From: an uncultured Bacilli bacterium
GTDB lineage: Bacteria; Bacillota_I; Bacilli_A; RF39; UBA660
Length of the DNA: 8,661 nucleotides
Direction: 5' to 3'
Assembly (NCBI GenBank): GCA_934141575.1
Contig: CAKPCJ010000036.1
Span: 1-8,661, forward strand
Under the pieces are notes generated by a model. That model did no database searches and had not been told where the DNA came from. It saw only the letters and a list, made by a program, of their open reading frames with translations. This document shows, in pieces, positions 6,241-8,661 of this stretch (positions within the stretch are counted from its first letter, which is position 1; every line of letters begins with the position of its first letter). The position numbers and the translations under genes were made by a program.

Positions 6241-6260
6241 TTTCTGGTTTATTTATTTTG
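6226..6260. terminator. Bidirectional terminator between yigZ and trxA
   Basis: ACCAGAA (6231-6237) and TTCTGGT (6242-6248) form a 7-bp stem with loop TAAT, extended by G-T and A-T pairs. On the plus strand it is followed by a T-rich tract (TTTATTTATTTT). On the minus strand CTTTTTG follows. The yigZ stop codon is in the loop, and the thioredoxin stop codon abuts the other arm. Confidence 0.8.
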
Positions 6261-6551
6261 TATCCATTCTTCTAATTCATCTAAGGGTTGAAAGCCTATT
6301 CGCTTATCAATTTCTTTTTTGTCCTTAAACAAAATTAATGTAGGTATGCTCATTATTCCAAACTTTCTTGCCTCTTCTTCGTGTTCATCAGTATTTACTT
6401 TTATTATTTTAATATTTTTATTTTTGTTTTCTAAGTCTTCAAGGATTGGTCCAAGCATCATGCAAGGTCCACACCACTCTGCAAAGAAATCTACTATTGT
6501 TAATTCATCAGTTATTACTTCATTTAATTTTTCGTTTCCTAAATATCTCAT
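6249..6551 (-). CDS. trxA: Thioredoxin
   Basis: This encodes 100 residues, slightly shorter than the usual about 105. The active site is WCGPC (Trp26, Cys27, Cys30). The cis-Pro loop is SIPT (Pro70), and the buried Asp21 of VDFFAEWC is present. All the hallmarks of a functional cytoplasmic dithiol reductase are there; it would pass electrons from thioredoxin reductase to protein disulfides. The SD AAGGAG lies in the last codons of the upstream cvpA-like gene, and only one base separates that stop from this ATG, so translation is coupled. No thioredoxin reductase is in the window. The gene may be a secondary thioredoxin rather than the main one; the sequence does not decide this. Confidence 0.93.
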   Translation of the reverse strand: MRYLGNEKLNEVITDELTIVDFFAEWCGPCMMLGPILEDLENKNKNIKIIKVNTDEHEEEARKFGIMSIPTLILFKDKKEIDKRIGFQPLDELEEWIQNK

Positions 6552-6552
6552 A

Positions 6553-7263
6553 TTATTTCTCCTTATATCTATCTAGCACAGATATACTCATATCTATTTT
6601 GTCTTCTTCTATCAATTTTTCTATAGTTTCAACATCAACAAGTTTGTACTTAAATAGTATATCCAATGTCTTTTCATTTAATCCCATATTATTATCTTTA
6701 TCATCATAACTATCAGTAAGTGAATATATTTCATCAACTGCATTAACAGTATCTTCAATTACTCTATTTAATACAGGTGTTTTATGAAGAATAAAATCTG
6801 CTACTTTGGAATCTTTTATTCCTATATTTGAAAATGCTGGTTGGTTCAAACAAAATAATGCTATAAACGCTATTATATAATACTCTATTAATCCAACAAG
6901 ACAACCTAATATTTTTGACGGAATCCCTAGTATTACAGTAAATTTAAGAAGTTTTTCAAATGCCTTTGTTAAAAATAGTACTAACTTTAATACTATTGAT
7001 AATACTACTAACAATATTACAAAAGCTATTATTTCGTAAAGTAATATGTTAAGTATTGTTATTCCTGTAAATAATCCTCCAAATGAGAAAAATGGAAAAT
7101 TTAAACATAAGAATGTAGCAATTTTATTTTTGAATAAAAATGAAAGTATCAATACTAGCAAAAAACCTACAAATGAAACAGTTTCGTTAAAAAAGCCCTT
7201 TTTAAATCCTACTAATCCACCTATTAGGATAAATATAATTATGATTATATCAATTAGATTCAT
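6553..7263 (-). CDS. cvpA: CvpA family membrane protein
   Basis: This encodes 236 residues. Four hydrophobic segments lie at about 3-20, 29-44, 67-98 (long, possibly one helix plus re-entry) and 112-139. A hydrophilic, acidic C-terminal tail (140-236) is presumably cytoplasmic. The start MNLIDIIIIIFILIGGLVGFKKGFF and the conserved Gly-rich GFKKGF turn are typical of CvpA/colicin V production family proteins. The precise function of CvpA in Firmicutes is not settled; links to envelope stress and toxin production are known from Enterobacteria. The C-terminal tail is longer than in the short (about 160-residue) enterobacterial proteins. SD AGGGAGG is 5 bases upstream of the ATG. First gene of a two-gene operon with thioredoxin. 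Confidence 0.85.
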   Translation of the reverse strand: MNLIDIIIIIFILIGGLVGFKKGFFNETVSFVGFLLVLILSFLFKNKIATFLCLNFPFFSFGGLFTGITILNILLYEIIAFVILLVVLSIVLKLVLFLTKAFEKLLKFTVILGIPSKILGCLVGLIEYYIIAFIALFCLNQPAFSNIGIKDSKVADFILHKTPVLNRVIEDTVNAVDEIYSLTDSYDDKDNNMGLNEKTLDILFKYKLVDVETIEKLIEEDKIDMSISVLDRYKEK

Positions 7264-7279
7264 TTCTTCCTCCCTACTG

Positions 7280-7285
7280 ATTATA
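7280..7285 (-). promoter_or_regulatory. Possible -10 element of the cvpA-trxA operon
   Basis: TATAAT on the minus strand lies within an AT-rich run that holds two further TATAAT copies (7291-7301). No convincing -35 is in register. The exact promoter among these is unclear; the copy nearest the gene would start inside the SD region, so one of the upstream copies may be the real one. Confidence 0.35.
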
Positions 7286-7326
7286 CTAATATTATATTAT
7301 ATTTTTACAAAAAAAGAAAGATTATA

Positions 7327-7335
7327 TGATAAAAT
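7327..7335 (+). promoter_or_regulatory. Extended -10 promoter of rnhC
   Basis: TGATAAAAT differs from the extended -10 consensus by one base. The predicted start (about 7342) coincides with the first base of the SD-like GGATGTGAT (7342-7350). The leader would be about 14 bases. Confidence 0.5.
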
Positions 7336-7341
7336 GGTTAT

Positions 7342-7350
7342 GGATGTGAT
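7342..7350 (+). promoter_or_regulatory. Ribosome binding site that favours ATG 7356 for rnhC
   Basis: GGATGTGAT matches GGAGGTGAT, the extended complement of the 16S 3' end, at 8 of 9 positions and ends 5 bases before ATG 7356. The in-frame TTG at 7353 directly precedes that ATG and is less likely to be used. Confidence 0.6.
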
Positions 7351-7355
7351 ATTTG

Positions 7356-8291
7356 ATGAATATTGTTTTCAAAGTAAGCGATAATGTAAAGAATAAAATG
7401 TTAGATTTTTATAAGGATAAAATGAGACCTAAAACTCCACCATACGCTGTTTTTCAAGCAGATGATGCGGATACAATAATAACTCTATATGAATCAGGTA
7501 AAGTTATGTTCCAAGGTATAAGTGCAGATATAGATGCAGCTTTATGGAGAGATATGGAGTACCATTTAAATAAAAGGCAAGTTGATATAACTCCAAGTGA
7601 AAGCAAAAAGAAGGATAAAGATGAAAAAATAAAAACTACAAAATATTTTAACCAAAGTACAGCTGGTTCTGATGAAGTTGGTACTGGGGATTACTTTGGA
7701 CCTATTGTTGTTACGGCATGTTATGTAAATAAAGTCGACATTCCCTTTCTTCAAGAATTGAAGGTTGGAGATTCAAAAAAAATAGATGATAATACTATAA
7801 GAAGATTAGCACCTAAAATAATAAAAAAAATAAAATATGAAAGCATTATTCTAGATAATGAAAGCTATAATAAATATTACAAAAATAACTTTAACATGAA
7901 TAAAATTAAATCTATTCTACATAATAAAGTTTTATATAAGTTGGTTAATTCTAATTCTTTAGAAATAGATTCAATTGTAATAGATCAATTTGTTAATAAA
8001 AATAAATATTATGAATATATTAGTGATACACCTTATTTAGTAAAAAATATTACATTTTTAACTAAGGCTGAAGACCAAGTTCCAAGTGTTGCATGCGCTT
8101 CAATAATAAGTAGATATATTTTTCTAAATGAAATAGATAAAATGAGTAAGCAACTGGGTCATGACATCCCTAAGGGAGCTGGTATTGAAGTAGATAATTT
8201 TGCTAAGATGATTGTAAATGAAAAAGGTAAAGATATTCTTAATAAATATGTAAAACTTAATTTTAAAAATACTGAAAAAATTTTGGATTAA
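7356..8291 (+). CDS. rnhC: Ribonuclease HIII
   Basis: This encodes 311 residues from ATG 7356 (the frame is also open to a TTG one codon earlier). The N-terminal about 75 residues form the TBP-like substrate-binding domain specific to RNase HIII (TPPYAVFQADD and TITLYESGKVMFQG-like strands). A Lys/Asp-rich linker (about 80-95) leads to the RNase H2-like catalytic domain. The four metal-binding residues are visible: Asp106 and Glu107 in GSDEVGTGDYFGP, Asp210 in VIDQF, and Glu239 in KAEDQVPSVACAS. Glu as the fourth ligand is the HIII pattern. The enzyme cleaves the RNA strand of RNA-DNA hybrids and helps clear R-loops and primers. It is divergent from cvpA-trxA; in several Firmicutes an RNase HIII gene lies near cvpA, so this neighbourhood looks conserved. 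Confidence 0.95.
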   Translation: MNIVFKVSDNVKNKMLDFYKDKMRPKTPPYAVFQADDADTIITLYESGKVMFQGISADIDAALWRDMEYHLNKRQVDITPSESKKKDKDEKIKTTKYFNQSTAGSDEVGTGDYFGPIVVTACYVNKVDIPFLQELKVGDSKKIDDNTIRRLAPKIIKKIKYESIILDNESYNKYYKNNFNMNKIKSILHNKVLYKLVNSNSLEIDSIVIDQFVNKNKYYEYISDTPYLVKNITFLTKAEDQVPSVACASIISRYIFLNEIDKMSKQLGHDIPKGAGIEVDNFAKMIVNEKGKDILNKYVKLNFKNTEKILD

Positions 8292-8296
8292 TTATG

Positions 8297-8336
8297 AAAA
8301 AAACACTCGAGAATAAGTTAAACCCGAGTGTTTTTA
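8297..8336. terminator. Bidirectional terminator between rnhC and the right-edge surface protein
   Basis: AAAAACACTCG (8299-8309) and CGAGTGTTTTT (8325-8335) form an 11-bp stem with a 15-base loop. The arms give a T tract on either strand (TTTTT plus TATTAT on plus, T7 on minus). It begins 5 bases after the rnhC stop and ends directly at the stop of the minus-strand gene. Confidence 0.85.
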
Positions 8337-8661
8337 TTATTTAATATTAGATTTAAGAGTTACTATCACTGGGCGGACACCACGCTCACCAGCATAGTGT
8401 GCATAGCCAGTGCTGAAGTAACTAGTAGTAAGCATGCTATACACATAATAAGAGTTAGAAAGACCTGGCGTCATTGTCCAATAATATGTAGAATATAACC
8501 ATTCTGGTATGTTCGTAAATGCTTCAATTAACTTCTTATTGCCATTAGAATCATAATCGGCGTTAGTCATTGTACAATCATTGTTACTATCTGCATTATT
8601 TATTATATTGCATATTTCATCTACCATTATTAATCGTATACTTTTTATTGCAGTTCCACCG
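8337..8661 (-). CDS. C-terminal fragment of a surface protein with a GVRPVI-type (DUF6273/C-type-lectin-like) end; start beyond window
   Basis: The frame is open from the right window edge to TAA at 8337, so about 107 C-terminal residues are seen. An internal ATG at 8627 has no SD, and the frame continues upstream as GGTAIKSIRLIM, so it is not the start. The stretch shows a pattern common at the ends of prepilin-like and DUF6273-type surface proteins in gut Firmicutes: RLIMVDEICN, then IPEWLYSTYYWTMTPG, then a Ser/Tyr-rich variable-looking part, then GERGVRPVIVTLKS at the C-terminus. The W-T-x-T-P and G-V-R-P-V motifs are like those of formylglycine-enzyme/C-type-lectin-like folds. Codons in the last about 40 residues are clearly richer in G and C (CGT, CGC, GTC, GGC, AGC) than in neighbouring genes. 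The N-terminal type cannot be known from this window. Confidence 0.7.
   Translation of the reverse strand, partial: GGTAIKSIRLIMVDEICNIINNADSNNDCTMTNADYDSNGNKKLIEAFTNIPEWLYSTYYWTMTPGLSNSYYVYSMLTTSYFSTGYAHYAGERGVRPVIVTLKSNIK

Noticed and set aside
7280..7301. TATAAT tandem repeat as a regulatory array
   Set aside because: Overlapping TATAAT copies are expected by chance in such AT-rich intergenic DNA; only a possible -10 role is kept.
7046..7384. Plus-strand open frame of 112 codons
   Set aside because: It is antisense to cvpA, spans the divergent promoter region, overlaps the rnhC start out of frame and has no SD.
8337..8627. A complete 96-residue gene starting at ATG 8627
   Set aside because: There is no SD, and the frame stays open to the window edge with protein-like sequence, so it is the end of a longer gene.
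1..8661. Mollicutes code with TGA as Trp
   Set aside because: All Trp codons I read are TGG, and every gene is full length under the standard code. No TGA stop occurs among nine stops, but that sample is too small to mean anything.
1..8661. CRISPR arrays, insertion sequences, tRNAs, defence or phage modules
   Set aside because: I looked for spaced direct repeats, terminal inverted repeats, transposase or recombinase motifs and cloverleafs on both strands and saw none.

Overview
The window is strongly AT-rich, compact DNA from a low-GC Gram-positive-type bacterium. Shine-Dalgarno sites are Firmicutes-like (AGGAGG/GGTGAT), and RNase HIII and YigZ/YvyE-type genes are present. Leaders are very short and many promoters are of the extended -10 type (TGNTATAAT). 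All Trp codons I read are TGG, and all nine visible stop codons are TAA or TAG, so the standard bacterial code fits. The overall style, with prepilin-like surface proteins carrying Ig/FN3-like regions or a GVRPVI-type C-terminus, resembles uncultured gut Bacilli/Mollicutes relatives. That placement is inference.

Left part (1-3840, mostly minus strand). A large prepilin-type surface protein runs off the left edge; its N-terminus is at 1646 and it has a clear promoter. Upstream of it lies a free-standing RNA gene (about 1963 to 1784, minus strand) with its own promoter and terminator. Its closing stem, central bubble, 3'-side hairpin and apical rod are those of 6S RNA. Next come a membrane-anchored leucine-rich-repeat protein (start corrected to 3474) and a 69-residue Tyr/Pro-rich small protein.

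Middle part (3841-7263). This holds housekeeping-type genes: a PflX-like radical SAM protein (+) convergent and overlapping with an RluA-type pseudouridine synthase (-); a YigZ/IMPACT protein (+) divergent from the synthase; and a CvpA-family membrane protein plus thioredoxin in a translationally coupled pair (-). The thioredoxin converges on yigZ over a shared bidirectional terminator.

Right part (7264-8661). RNase HIII (+) is divergent from cvpA and ends at a bidirectional terminator. Facing it is the C-terminal end of another surface protein (-) whose gene starts beyond the right edge.

Apart from the 6S RNA and the surface proteins, the window looks like ordinary core genome. I found no transposase, CRISPR array, reverse transcriptase, tRNA or defence island. 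The most useful new points are the 6S RNA, the corrected starts, the repeated promoter/short-leader architecture and the two surface-protein fragments.
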